Counted from the stretch's first letter, positions 1 to 11,539 are shown. The stretch: 21,600 nucleotides of DNA from Rhizophlyctis rosea (GCA_027596075.1 JADGJC010000510.1:1-21600), one strand, 5' to 3'. The notes: generated by a model from the sequence alone, not told the origin. A program made the numbers and translations.

Positions 1-2621
1 CCCCTCCCCCACCATCACTCCCCCCCTCACTCTCCTCATACCCCTCCTCCTGACTACTAACCGCAGGACTATGACTCCTATCACTCTGTGAATTCGGCGT
101 CGGTGTGCCGGTAGAGGGCACAGGACCCGTATCAGGCGGTTGAGAATCCGAATCTTCGTAATTCGAAAGACGTTTTCGCAACGTGTTACGTTCAGATTGT
201 AGTGCTCGACAGAGTTGTTCGAGTTTGAGTTTTCCGGCTGTGGCGGTGTCGAGGGCTTTGGCGGTTTTTGTTTTCTGATGTTTTGTATGCATTAGTATCC
301 AGGAGGATCAAAGGTATGCTTGTTGAGCAATCCTCGCCCAATGCGAGTTCAATCAATGTTGACAGCAGCTCCGACGCGAAACACCGCCCATCACCAACCC
401 ATGACAACATCAACTTCAAAAAGCACATACCTCCTCAGCCATATCCAACACGTTCCGGTTCATCTTCTCGCACTTGGCCTTGATGACCAAATTTTCCTTC
501 TCCAACTTCCGCGTCTTCTTCGTCATCGCTTCCATCTCCTTCCGGAACGACTGGAACAGTTCATTGGATTTGTTGAGCGTTTCTTCCACCTGTAGAATGG
601 AGACGGAAAGGTTGGCAAATTGCAACGTTAACCCAAATTCGACAGAATTTCCCCAACCACCCCGTCCATGACGTCCATTCAGACAACTCAAACTCATCCC
701 ACCCACCCCTCACCCCAACCCTCCACAAAACCCCCCGCAAAACCCCCACCCAACACAAACCTGCTTAAACTTCTCCACATAAACCCCCAACTGCTTCCTC
801 AACTCCGACTCGGTCCTCACAAAACTCGCCACCTGCGCCTTCAGGCTCTGCGTACCCCTCTCCTCCCCCTCGCTATTCTTCTTCTCTTCCTCCAACTTCG
901 CCTTCAAAAGCTGAATCTCAATATCCTTCGACGCCATGACTTTCGAGAAATGCTTCTCGCGTAGGTCGTATTGTTCGAGGAAGTCTTTGAATTTTTCTTT
1001 TAGACTGTGACGTGTGAGATAAGGGTGGAGGGTGAGTGAGTGAGTGGGGTATGAGAGCAACAGGGAGATGGGAATGGACACATACAGTTCCGAATCATCT
1101 GCTCTTCTCTTCTTCTCCTCGCTGTCCTCCTCCATCTTTGATTTGATTTCCCAAATCGTCGATTCGAACTTCGAGGATAGCTCCTCCCGCTTCTGCTGTT
1201 CGCTCAATGCTAGCCGTTTGCTCTCCTCCTGTAAGTCCAATCCGGTCAATTTCTTTCAATAATCCCGCCTACGATTGAGAGTGTTCTGCGCTCCCACCTT
1301 CACCCGCTTATTCTCCTTCTGCAATTCTCGACATAGCGTTTCGATTTTTTGCTTTTGAGAGGATAGTTTGTTGTAGTCGGCTTTAGCTGAAATTGAGAGG
1401 TCAATATGAAACTCCTGGAAAAAATTGTCCACTTTCCACGACACACACCAGCATCCTTATCCTTATTGGCCTGATCATACTTCTTCTTCATCTTGGCATG
1501 ATCTCGTTCTAGGCGTTTGTAGTCTTGAAACTGCAACAGAGGTAAGCATCATTGTGATGATGGAAGAATGTACTATCACCGACTGCCTACCAGCTCCATA
1601 TATTTAGTGTGCATCAACTCCGCTTTATCCCCAGCATGCCCCTGCATCAGCTCACTCATATCCTTCGAAGCCTTTTTGATTGCTTTTGCTGTACAATGCC
1701 ATGGACGTCAATCGTTGGCAAAATCACAACCCCAAGAACAACAATAATCATACCCAAAGCCTTCTCCTCCTCCTCCTCCGCCGTCGTCTCCGTCTCCAAC
1801 TGAACAATCTTGTTTTGAATCATATTTGACAGCTCTTCCGGTGCTAACGGCTTCTTCTGATTCTTTGAACCCTTCTTCCCCCCCGATCCCTGCGCGGGTG
1901 CAGGTTGAGTTGATGTTTGCGCTGGTACGGAGTTATGCGATGGCACGCCATTTGGTATTGCGGGTGTGGTTCGAGGAGGATTTGTGGGAAGGTGTGATGT
2001 GGAGGCAGGGGGAGCGGAGGTGGGTCGTCCGGTCGTGTTGTGATGCAGGGAGTCATGTCGCGGCGGTGGAGGGTGTGGATGATGATCTGATGCGGATGCC
2101 TGCGACACAAGTTGATCTTCAATGAGAACAGAACCCCCGGACACTTTGCATCAAACATCCTCTCGTAAACAAACCCGAACCCGCCTCTTCTCATCATTGT
2201 CCACCTTTGAGAGCACAACCCTAACAACTCTGCCCCCCTGCTCCCTCTCTCCCCTTCTCCCTCCAACCCCTTCCCTACCATGTCCCAACCGAATCTGACC
2301 CTTGCATCAATTACGAATCCCATATTGATCATGATATTTTCTTTCATCGAATCTCTATGTGCTGGATCAAATGTTTGAAAAATCGTCTCTTACCTTTCGT
2401 TGCTGTCCGCCTCCTTGTGAATTAGACGTCGTTGGTCCTACTGACGCTGCTGCTGCTGAGGAAGGAGGAGGCATACCGACAGAGTATTCTGAATTATGAT
2501 AGACCGGATCAACAACTCCGTTCACGTTGATGTATGATGTATTGTGAAGATTGCCTTTGCTACCGAGTCCTCCTCCGTCCAAGTGGCCGTTTGCGGAAGT
2601 GGGCGGATGGGGAACGGTCAT
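1..2621 (-). CDS. Taxilin family coiled-coil protein, nine exons, C-terminus cut by window edge
   Basis: Exons on the minus strand: 2621-2394, 2099-1754, 1688-1591, 1530-1449, 1386-1298, 1228-1086, 1004-761, 589-431 and 274-1. All junctions are GT/AG and in phase, giving at least 554 residues. Residues 1 to about 160 are Ser/Pro/Gly/His-rich and look disordered. From about 165 onward the protein is a long charged coiled coil. Taxilin hallmarks are KIETLCRELQKENKRVK (about 265-281), EQYDLREKHFSKVMASKD near 340 and LEQLCRALQSERN (about 481-493). The visible end is an acidic, Gly-rich tail with no stop before base 1. Taxilins bind syntaxins and act in vesicle traffic in animals; their fungal role is poorly known. 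The start at 2621 is the first in-frame ATG downstream of a TATA-like box. The frame is open further upstream but holds no ATG. Family identity is firm; the exon 1 start is less certain. Confidence 0.9.
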
Positions 2622-3402
2622 GTGCCCGCCGCTCTGTGAGGACGGAGAGGAACGCTTGAAGAAGGTTGGTTTGCCGATTTTTGCAAGTTTGTGGAGTAAG
2701 AGAGAAGGACGGGTTTGGTGTGGCGGTTTATATGTCACTGTAGCACTTTTGCAGGTTCGTAAGAGTCGTCACACACCGAGGTAGTGACAGATGAAATGGA
2801 GCGTGTGAACGATTGCTAACAAGCAAAGCGGCTGTTTGACAAGAAGATTATTAGTTACAGCGAGCGTGAGCGTGGGAACTTTGTGAAACACATGCGTCTG
2901 CAAGGCGGATCTTTGAGCACATGGCATAGGTTACCTCGTGTGAATGCGCCCCAGTCAAAGTGGTAGATACCAATGCACCTGAGGGGTAGGGCGAAGACAC
3001 CAAGTTCAGAAGTTGTCAACTGCGCTATATTTCAACTTCTTCACGGTAGTGACACCTATACGTTGTTGATGAGCCAGTTGATAAGTCGCCCGCCTTCCCT
3101 TGCTACTAGTAGTACCGTGAGTATGGGCAAGTGGGTAAATTCTAGTGAGTGATAAATTTCATTTGGCAGCAAGACCATCGAGTGTGGGGCAAACCTGAAC
3201 ACTCGGCCTGCACACACAAGTCCCCAATGACACAAGTCAGTGTTACTCATCCCATGGCTGTGCCATTATATGATTCATGATGACAGACCGACTGCGGGAT
3301 GGGTCACTATGATTCATACCCGGCAGTGGGCAACCCCCAACCCCAAACCTGTCAACTGCGCACTCACCATCCCATTCCCTACATCACAATTCAATTCCCA
3401 CG
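2622..3402. other. Divergent intergenic region between taxilin and Get5-like gene
   Basis: This 781-bp stretch separates two genes transcribed outward from it, so it must contain both promoters. It has no coding frame that I can support. The only recognisable element is the TATA-like box on the taxilin side. I see no clear TATA box just upstream of 3403. Confidence 0.7.
2727..2732 (-). promoter_or_regulatory. TATA-like box upstream of taxilin
   Basis: TATAAA on the minus strand lies about 106 nt upstream of the chosen ATG at 2621. That leaves room for a 5' UTR and supports starting translation at 2621 rather than in the open but ATG-less frame further upstream. Inferred from motif and position only. 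Confidence 0.35.
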
Positions 3403-4395
3403 ATGAACGCAGCAGAAGAGGTATATCCTGGTCAACCATACGCTTCACTAAGTGGCCTCCAGTCTCACCCAACTGACACCGCCCTTCGCATCCTTTTTAG
3501 CTCAAGTTTGCAACCCAATTCCTTCACCAGATCGCGGCGCGTCCCGTGCGCCACTCTCTTTCCCACGAACCTCCCCTTCACACACTCACACGCGTCCTCC
3601 CATCAGCAAGCAGACCCTTTCCTCTTCGTGTAAGGAAAAGAGACCTCAACTGTCATTGGCTCAACAACTGACCCGCTTCTTCGTGCAGGACCCTTCCTCC
3701 GCCCCCTCGCCACAACTCACATTAACCATCAAACCCCTAAAAGGCGGTCAAGCCTTCACCCTCCCCGTCTCCCGCCTAGAACCAATCGACGACATCAAAC
3801 TCCGCGTTGCCGCAAAATCCGGTATTCCCGCCACTCAGCAACGATTAGTATTCGGTGGAAAGGGTCTTGCCGAAGGGAAAACTTTGCTGGATTATGGGAT
3901 TGGCGATGGAGCTAGTATACATTTGTTGAAGAAGGCTGGAGGTGCTGCTGAAAAGGCACCGGAGGCTGCTTCTGCACCGTCAGTGGTGGGGGCGGTCAAG
4001 GAGGCTAAGAAGGGTGGAGGTCAGGATGAGTTTGTGAGGAGTGTGAAGGAGAAGGGGATTGATGAGGCTTTCTGGAAGGACTTGAGGGGTGTCGTGGGAT
4101 CTCATTTTGGAGCGGGTTCGGATAATGCCAACAAGGTGGGTGAGGCAAAACCAGGAAGAGGGCTCCTCGGGTCTTAGCTGTGGGAGTCATGGGGATGTCA
4201 GACGCGCAGGGCCATGGGAACAAGTTTAGACTCTTGGAGGATATGGCGCGAAGGTCATTAGAGTCTTTATTTACTAACGCATCCTCGACCCTTTTTGATC
4301 AGGTGTACGACCACCTCGTCCAGTTATATCAATCCCTGTGTGGTCCTCTCACCCCAGCAGAACGCGATGCGCTACGTAAAGCCGCTTTGAACTAA
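3403..4395 (+). CDS. Get5/Ubl4A-like ubiquitin-like protein of the GET pathway
   Basis: Exons 3403-3420, 3501-3629, 3689-4135 and 4303-4395 are joined in phase 0, giving 228 residues (yeast Get5 has 212). The N-terminus MNAAEELKFATQFLHQIAAR fits the short helical Get4-binding segment of fungal Get5. A ubiquitin-like domain spans about residues 58-128 (starting QLTLTIKPLKGGQAFTL, with LVFGGKGL and LLDYGIGDGASIHLL near its end). An Ala/Lys-rich linker follows. The C-terminal helical segment (AFWKDLRGVVGSHFG, then VYDHLVQLYQSL and LTPAERDALRK) resembles the dimerisation or TUGS-type end of Get5/Ubl4A. Known role: with Get4, it bridges Sgt2 and Get3 in delivering tail-anchored proteins to the ER. 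Intron 3 has a perfect TACTAAC branch site. The long unspliced frame upstream of 3689 reads plausibly but lacks an ATG and is mostly intron or out of frame. Confidence 0.85.
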
Positions 4396-7300
4396 TACCA
4401 TACCAGTGATGAGAAAGTTACGCCACAACTACGACCTACCCAAACTTCTTTGTACAACCCAAATATTCATGCCCGATGTAAAAAATTGTTTCGAGTATAA
4501 AGAGACAAAGTGCCAGACTTTTGAGAGGTTCTGATGTGGATCGTGGCGCAGTCCGATGCATGAGAGTTTGCCTTCTTACTATGATTGCATATGCAATCAC
4601 AAGTTCATCGTTCAAGCTTGACGTGCTTGCTATTCCTTTGAAGTTGCGCGGAAGATTGGTTATAATCGGAGGTCATCCTTTTTTTGATCTAAGGATAGCA
4701 TTTAGACTGATCACAGAAGTATGCCAGGTCCCACGCACGCGCGGGCTTGGGCGTTAGGGCTTAGTCGGGATTGAACATGAGACTTGAAGGGTGTTGTTCT
4801 CAGTATCAATCAAATGCTTGAGCATGGTGAACCACAACGGCCACGACATCTAGACGTTTGGACTTGCTCCTGAACGCGACAAATGCGAAGATCCATTGCT
4901 TCTTACTCCTTTTTCTATGCAGTGGGAAGTCAAGCTCAGAGTATTGCACCAATCGTGTTGTCTATGCCATTGCTGTTGTATCATGAATCGTGCATGGGAA
5001 AGAAGTGCTAATTCACTGGTCATTACGTCCAAGGTGGTAGGTAGAAGCGAATCAATTCGGTACAACGACTCCTCATGCCGAGTGTGTATGTGGGCTTTCC
5101 TTTTCTGGATCAGTAACTTGAGATCGTTATGGAGGAAGGGCCCTTGAACTTTCGAGATATGAGATTCGTGATTACCCATCTGAGTACCGTCTACGTCACA
5201 TGGACGAATCTCATCTGTTCGGTCACTATCCTTGGCGCTGACCAGCTCTTACCTTTTTGCAGGTGTGTTGGTAGTAGGTGTTGGCGGCTCTTTCGGAATA
5301 CAATCGTGAGTCCTGGAGAAATTGCAGCTTTGTTCTTGCGCAAGGTTTACTCCATTGTTGGTTGAGATATCTCGACTATTTGGGTATACTAACGAACCAA
5401 TCGAGTCTCTCTTTTAGTTGCTTTCAACAAAGTGTGTTTTAGAGAACCAGACAGCAGCCTAAGACAGTATTTGCTCTGGCCAATATCTCAATGAAACCAG
5501 CTATAGGAAATGCATTGGGGTTGGGAAACTTCCGAAGTAGGACATTATAATGGTATGATGACCGACCCAGGCCTGCCAGCTCACCTGTTCTTCATCTTAA
5601 GCTTCGATTTTGTTTTACCGTTGACATGACTCTCATTCATCCTGCCATCGTTTGAGCTCTCGACCCATTCTCCAAGTCTTTCATAGCTATTACCAAAAGG
5701 GTTCGAGCTTGAAGACTTTAGGCACGATGCAAATTCATTAGCGTGTGTGATTCCCTTTTGACCAGGATCATAGCAATTCGGCGACAGTGGCTAATCGAGT
5801 CACTCATCCGTTCTCCATCATGTACCCCTTCTGTAAGCATTCATTATCAAGACCCTCCGCCACGGTCGTTCACTCCCATAATGATATCGAGCTGGCCGAT
5901 GCTGTTCCCGCATTCCAGCTTCTCGGCTTGAGACCGTCGTTCCTTTTTTTGGGTCTCACTCCCCTTCTATGAAAGTGTGTTCATTTCTTATGACATCATC
6001 GATTGCGCATGGAAGCCACCTCATGTTCACGAAATGGAACACCCATCGCGTTTCAAAAAGCATTCAGATAATAGGATAGCTTTGTTTCCGACGAGAAGGA
6101 TCTGGGCACAGCTTTCTGTTACTTGTAGCATCCGTGGCTTTCCATCTCAACTTCCGGGATATTTAAGTACATTGCTCGCCGCATGATGAATTCAATACAT
6201 GTCTTATAATGCCGACACCTGTGCACGCCCTCCTAACCGAAGCGTTGTCAGCCAGATGGCAAAAAGGGATCGAGGCAGATCAAGATTCTACGAGCTGGTT
6301 CAAAAAGTGCCCATCGTTTTGTCCGAATGCAGTCGTCACGCGGAGATGTGTCTCAGTTGTACATAGTGGGCATTGGGAAAAGACCTGAGAAACGGTCTTC
6401 ATGCACAATTCATTGTCCTTCCCTAAAACAGATGGTCCTCCCCCCACTTTCTCACTTCTTCCTTCCAAACGTTTTTGTGCAGTTGAAGTTGAATATCCTT
6501 TGTAAAGTTTTTCAAGAAGGGGTATAGATAGAAGTATTTGCATCCGAGGTCTGCTCAGCGATTGTCCATTTTGGGTTTGAACGACCCAGCTACGACCCGG
6601 TAACAGATCTGAGGGCAGCGAACCCAATTCTCAATGTCCTTCGCGGGGGCAACCATCGGAGTTGCATGGACGAATAACTTCTAAGTGATGTTTTCTTCTT
6701 CCGGCTGTAGGACATGTAACGCACAGCAGTTCGTCTGTGATGCTTCCAAGACTCACTTACACTCATTAGACTGGAAATTGCAAACCTTAAAAGGACTTGG
6801 AGTCAAATGCAATGGCATTTGATGCGCTTGGTACAATGTTCCAAATGGTTTTGAACGGATGCCTGAAGATATTTTCGTGCATATTTTCCCGTTTTGCGGA
6901 TGCACTCGAGTCAGACCATTGCCTCAGTCTGTTTTCAGGTTGATATTCGTCTGATACATATGGCATATTTGGCGTACAAAAGGATCCTCAATCGCTGTCC
7001 AAGACAGCTGATAGCTGACAGACCCATTGCCACATGGTTCCTCCTGTCCGAGTCGACGCGGCCCGAATCACTTCTTTTTGATGTGGCAAATTTGTCAGGA
7101 GGCGTTCACTTATGAAACTTGGAATACTTATTGAACATTGCTTCTTTGCCTATTACATTCGTTGCACTTTGACCGGCATGAAGTCAATCGTATTTTCGGT
7201 GGCAGCATTCTTTACCTTTTTGCGGTTCAAGAGGATCTTTAGTACGTCATCAATGCATTCTGCGTCCAGATGAGACTGGATTTGACTGAAGGACGATTTC

Positions 7301-9110
7301 TGGGGACTGATCCTGCTCTCGTCACAGCAATTTTCTGGTGTGACTGAAATACGTAGACATCTGAGAAGGTATTCCAATGGCGGAAAACACTCTGTTTTAG
7401 TTGCTTTGTACATGGTCTGGTAAAAGTCAAGAGTGCATAGATCACAGAAGCCAGTGGAAAGTGTGAAAATCCAGATGTGTGTGAATCTTGGCCGAGTTGC
7501 TCAAACAAAGAACCATTATGATCCTCACAAAAGAAAGATACATTATAACACCATGGAAACGTGAACAGCAGCGCGACAATGGTGCAAAACGGAAAAGAGG
7601 ACGTCCACTATTGGATTCGCGTGTTCCATCCTTGCAGGCTGGAGGGACATGTGATGATATCAATGGCGCCGTCTGATACCGAGTGAGTGGGGGTTGCAAG
7701 GGCGAAATCCTTGACTGAGCCATATAACAACCACTCTCTACCAAAGAACGCCAATGTATCGTTCAACGATTAAAAAAAGAAGTATCCGCCGAACAGGGGA
7801 TGAAACTGAGTCAAATGGAGTGAGTCGGAAGTCCAAATTACAAGAAACTCAGAATGCAGTTGATCAACAAGCACTCCCGAAGATGCGCACGTGCGAATCG
7901 CCTCACCTGCACTCATTCCTAGCGATCTCACTCCGTAACTTCCCTCTACGACTATTGTCGGGGGGAGTCGTCAAACTCGAGGTTCAATTTCTTTTGTGAT
8001 GCAACCAGGCTGATCTGTAAGATCATCGTACGCATTTGAAACATTGACTTTGGAGTAAGAAAGAGCCAGTAGCGAGTAATAATCCGCATGTGCTTCTCGA
8101 CATAGAGTCACTCGCTTCATCAACATGGTATCCGCCGGGTCAGCCAGGTTTTCAAGCTCGAGCCTATCACGCTCTGCCTTACCAGAATCCACGTTTCCTT
8201 TTTTGGAATCGAAAGCCGTGTCAGGCAGATTACGCGGGAAAAACTATAGTGTCACGCAGCCGACACAGATTGGTATAAGAGTTACCTGATCTCCTCCGAC
8301 AGTGAATGCAGCAGACTATTGCATTGGGGATAATCATTGCATCCGGAGAAGGAGAACAGGTCGGCCTAGACAATGCGGAAATCTTCATGTCAAATGACAT
8401 TCATAGTCAATGATGTGAACCAACGATGAATCATTTAATGCAGTGCGAGATCGAAACTTCTCCGATGCTTGGCTTAGTGGACTTCCTCAACGACGTCTCT
8501 GAACATCCGAATCGGTTTGACCATTTTTTCTTAGCGCTCATGCCCATTCAACCGATTTGAGTGTCGACAATCAACCCAATAGTATCACTGCACATGGAGA
8601 AGAATCGATGACTCATGTCGGACATGTTTCCCAAACGAAGGTAAACAATAGGGATAAACAAACGGGCAAACAAACCGCGACCTATATCGTTCGTCCAGAG
8701 ATGTCGATGTGCGCTCTGAACCATTGCATGCCGGTTTTTGTCTCTCGTTGAGACCGACATCGTGACGCAATGGTATCAAAGCAGATATCTGTGAAATAGC
8801 AGTATCACTTCTGAATTTTCAGTATCTCACGCTCTTCAAGATTCGGATGGAGAGAAGGGTAAACTTGAATTCCCAATCCTACGACTTTGGTCTTTTTTTC
8901 CGACTTTCGATGGCAATGCCACCCTTGCACAAAAATGATGGAAACGATGCAAGCCACGATTGGGGAACACTATAACTCATATCACATACATTCACGCAAA
9001 CATGGAGAACAATCGTAACGAAGTCCACCGACTTTTTGCCACCACGCAAGTAGTATTCAGAAAGTCAAGCATACGAATTTAAAGCACAGCCTCAGGGGTA
9101 GTAGGTAATA
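4396..9110. other. Gene-poor region, left part (4.7 kb)
   Basis: No protein family, RNA gene or spliced gene could be recognised on either strand. Open frames here reach at most about 115 codons (for example 4850-5179 and 6280-6627, both minus). They show no motifs and none of the C-rich to G-rich exon gradient seen in the real genes. One small perfect hairpin (6803-6822) is listed separately. The first few hundred bases presumably carry the 3' UTR of the Get5-like gene. The function of the rest is unknown. Confidence 0.6.
6803..6822. repeat. Perfect 8-bp inverted repeat (hairpin)
   Basis: TCAAATGC and GCATTTGA flank the 4-nt spacer AATG. It stands alone in gene-poor DNA, with no T-tract or adjacent gene to suggest a role. 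Confidence 0.5.
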
Positions 9111-9147
9111 TGGGCCTCCTCAAACCTGCCCGGCAGTTTGCTGTTGC
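9111..9147 (+). repeat. Left terminal inverted repeat of MITE-like element
   Basis: Pairs with the reverse complement of 9334-9370 with three mismatches in 37 positions. It starts directly after the TA at 9109-9110. Confidence 0.8.
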
Positions 9148-9195
9148 AGGTTGCCGAGCAGCGTTCTGATTGGCCAGCTCAGCCATGTCCGGCAG

Positions 9196-9244
9196 CCAGC
9201 ATCGGCAAAAAGCAGCTCGGAAGCTTTTTGTTGCCGAATGCTGG
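9196..9244. repeat. Nested hairpin inside the MITE-like element
   Basis: The arms CCAGCATCGGCAAAAAGC (9196-9213) and its imperfect inverse at 9223-9244 differ by a few inserted bases. The whole element could therefore fold as a hairpin within a hairpin. Confidence 0.65.
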
Positions 9245-9333
9245 AGGATACTATTTTTGGCAAATTTTACCAATATGAGCAGGAGCCTGTGGAATTGAGT
9301 ATACGGTCCCTTTTCGTTCGACATTCAGCAACA

Positions 9334-9370
9334 GCAACAGCAACCTGCCGGACAGGTTTGAGGAGCCCCA
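9334..9370 (-). repeat. Right terminal inverted repeat of MITE-like element
   Basis: Inverted partner of 9111-9147. It includes a short AGCAAC trinucleotide-like run near its inner edge and is followed directly by TA at 9371-9372. Confidence 0.8.
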
Positions 9371-10262
9371 TAGAATGAGTCTGGTCTTTGATTTTATGGT
9401 CGTCAGGGGAGTTTTTCGAGAACAACACGCCAAAAAAGGAAAACTCAAAGCCGTGCGGATCGAGGGACGCAACCATCTCACTCTGAAAGAGAATCAAGCT
9501 GATACCCAGAACCTTCTTGGTGAATGACCTCTCTTCCTGGATTGCGTGAGCAGCTGCCATATGGTGTGAATGTTGTGCATATTCGTTTGGATGTAAATTG
9601 GGGGTGGTGCATCCTTCCAGGAAGAGTTGTTGTAGGAGTTGTTAGTGCCGCAACGTGCACAATGACGGTAACTTCCCCCGCGAGCAGCCAGGGAGCTTCG
9701 TGAGCACAATGGCTGAACCGAATGAATCACATTGCACGCCCCTCAGTTGAGAAACTCTTATGATAATCTGTTTTTGCGTAGTCACGAATCACGATGTCCA
9801 CTATGTACCAGGGAGTGCGCTCCAAACACACATGACAGCTTCAGCAGCGTTCAGAGCAGGCAGGTAAGTTTGAGCCAATTTATATATACAAAGGTTGTTG
9901 GAACTCTCGGATAACAGCTCTCGTATGCATGCAGCAACCGATTCGTCAGTTGTTGGTTGTCCTTAAGCACTACTGAAAGTGTCGAAATGACGAAATGTTT
10001 GAAAAGTGGCTTATGAGGAAAACATTTTCGTGAGGAATGACTAGGTCAAGTAGGTCATCACATTTGTTCGTTTGCATCCTAACATCCCTGAATCCATTCA
10101 AATGCTGCCTCCCCAGATTTTTTGCAGGAAAGAACTTTGGATCCTGGCACATGCTAGATTTCATCAGGAAGGTCATCTTCTACTGAGTGGTACCTATATA
10201 CATGTGGATGTATATGAACATGAACCATGGCTTTGTTCGATCGATTGTTGGCAGTTATGATG

Positions 10263-10286
10263 TGCATTGCTGCACCGTGCAATGCA
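10263..10286. repeat. Perfect 8-bp inverted repeat (hairpin)
   Basis: TGCATTGC and GCAATGCA are separated by 8 nt. No neighbouring gene explains it. Confidence 0.45.
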
Positions 10287-11471
10287 TCTTCAGTCCGTCT
10301 TGATCAGGCGATGCTTTTTGAGGTGGTGACATTGTTAATGTTGCTGTAGAGACTCCAAGCGAACCACCGCTGCAAGTGTCATTTTGGCTCACTGCGAATG
10401 TATGTGCCTCAAATCCTGCGAGGTTAAGCATTCTAACGTGAGAGATGCCTGCCGAATGCAGTGAATGATTTAAGTGATTCAAGTCCCTGTACTTATTGCG
10501 AGCCTCAAGTTGCTTTTTGTTCCTTGCGTGCCATCAGGCGTTTCGATATTGCTGCTGTTTTTTGAGCTTCTGGGTGCAGGTTTTTCATAAAGCAAGACAA
10601 CGGCGGAAGTTGACATTGCAGGCTGGTTTCCAAAGGTGTTGCCTGAGGTACTGCATAGTGGCGAACTTGTCCCTTCCTTTTTTTCACCATGACGCTCCCT
10701 CCATTATAGTTTCTTTAATGCTCGCTCACGGTATAACCTTCCAAGCGATGGTTTTCTTCGCCACCACCGTTCTCCTTGAGCCGGAATGACTGAGTGGTCC
10801 CTATCATGACGTTCATATCCTGCACAATAAGCCGTATCTAAATCAATTGAACGTCTGGGTTCGTGGTGCCGCCGTGTTTGAGTCAATCTTTCTGTCTCAA
10901 AGGTGATGATGTCCCCACCCGCAAGGCCCCGAATCTTGTGTGGGGCTAGGCATCTGTTCCATGTAGTTTTTTTTGCTCGATGCACTTCAATAGGTCGAGA
11001 GCATTAACTTGCATATCAGATGAAAAAAGACGCCTAATTGCCACTCAATCCGCACTAAAAAATACCACCGATTGGTGATGCTCATCTTGGCTCGTTGGAA
11101 GAATGTCAATGAGCGTCAGTCCGTCGATGCTGCTTGAAATGTTCAGGAAAATGTGCTGCTACACTGATGGTACGGCACCTGAGCTTTCTGGCGCGCTTGA
11201 TTGCCAACTTTCAACCCTTTGAGAATATAACCTGCTCTCCATATGGAAAAATGAAGAATTGGCCCTCTCTCATACCGTGTAAGTTGGAGTTTTCGACCAA
11301 CGTGCTAGGCACTGGATGACGTGTCTGGATTCACCAAGCGACTGTGAAAAAAATTGGGAGAATATGCGTTGCAGCATTAGCGGTCAAGGCGTTCCGCATC
11401 GGTCAGTGGAGAACATACACCACCATAGTGACTGCCTACATGATATCCTGATTGCTATCCGTAATCTACAT

Positions 11472-11525
11472 ACCATCTACCCTATTCTCCATGCGCTCGC
11501 CACATCTAATCTACCATCTACCCTA
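11472..11525 (+). repeat. Short direct repeat downstream of the flagellar-like gene
   Basis: ACCATCTACCCTA occurs at 11472-11484 and again at 11513-11525. Each copy is preceded by a TAATCTAC stretch. It lies just beyond the stop codon of the minus-strand gene, probably in its 3' UTR or flank. Confidence 0.55.
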
Positions 11526-11539
11526 GCTCACTTCGCAAC

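Larger units (their letters stand above)
9111..9370. mobile_element. MITE-like non-autonomous DNA transposon with 37-bp TIRs and TA duplication
   Basis: The ends are inverted copies over 37 bp with three mismatches. The left end reads TGGGCCTCCTCAAACCTG and the right end, read inward, TGGGGCTCCTCAAACCTG; both continue to TTGCTGTTGC. A TA dinucleotide abuts each end (9109-9110 and 9371-9372), as expected for Tc1/mariner-type target duplication. The 260-bp interior has no coding frame but contains a second nested inverted repeat (9196-9213 with 9223-9244). Small size, long TIRs and lack of a transposase fit a MITE. The superfamily is inferred only from the TA; an 8-bp (hAT) or 3-bp (Harbinger) duplication does not fit the flanks. 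Confidence 0.8.
9371..11539. other. Gene-poor region, right part (2.2 kb)
   Basis: No supportable gene. It contains a small hairpin at 10263-10286 and a duplicated ACCATCTACCCTA motif near 11500. Open frames are short, overlap each other and show no recognisable domains. Confidence 0.6.

Noticed and set aside
1150..1172. tRNA B-box-like GTTCGAATC on the minus strand
   Set aside because: It lies inside a taxilin coding exon and no A box or cloverleaf can be formed around it.
2622..2738. Upstream extension of taxilin exon 1
   Set aside because: The frame is open but begins at a GTG, contains a TATA-like box, and has an in-frame TGA further upstream with no ATG between.
3452..3688. Unspliced upstream frame of the Get5-like gene (reads LSLAQQLTRFFVQ)
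   Set aside because: It has no ATG, and strong splice signals remove or reframe it. The spliced alternative gives an ATG and a better Get5-like N-terminus.
4740..4790. tRNA T-arm-like GTTCAATCC on the minus strand
   Set aside because: The flanking bases do not pair as a T stem and no D arm or acceptor stem is present.
4850..5179. 109-codon minus-strand open frame
   Set aside because: No recognisable motif, no splice context and no exon-like skew; length is within chance for this much noncoding DNA.
6280..6627. 115-codon minus-strand open frame
   Set aside because: Same reasons as above; the sequence resembles no family I know.
7488..7676. Plus-strand frame with AT-hook-like KRKRGRP
   Set aside because: A single short motif in a 62-codon frame with no neighbouring exons is easily random.
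7650..7680. C/D-box snoRNA-like TGATGAT...CTGA
   Set aside because: The boxes are only about 25 nt apart, with no terminal stem.
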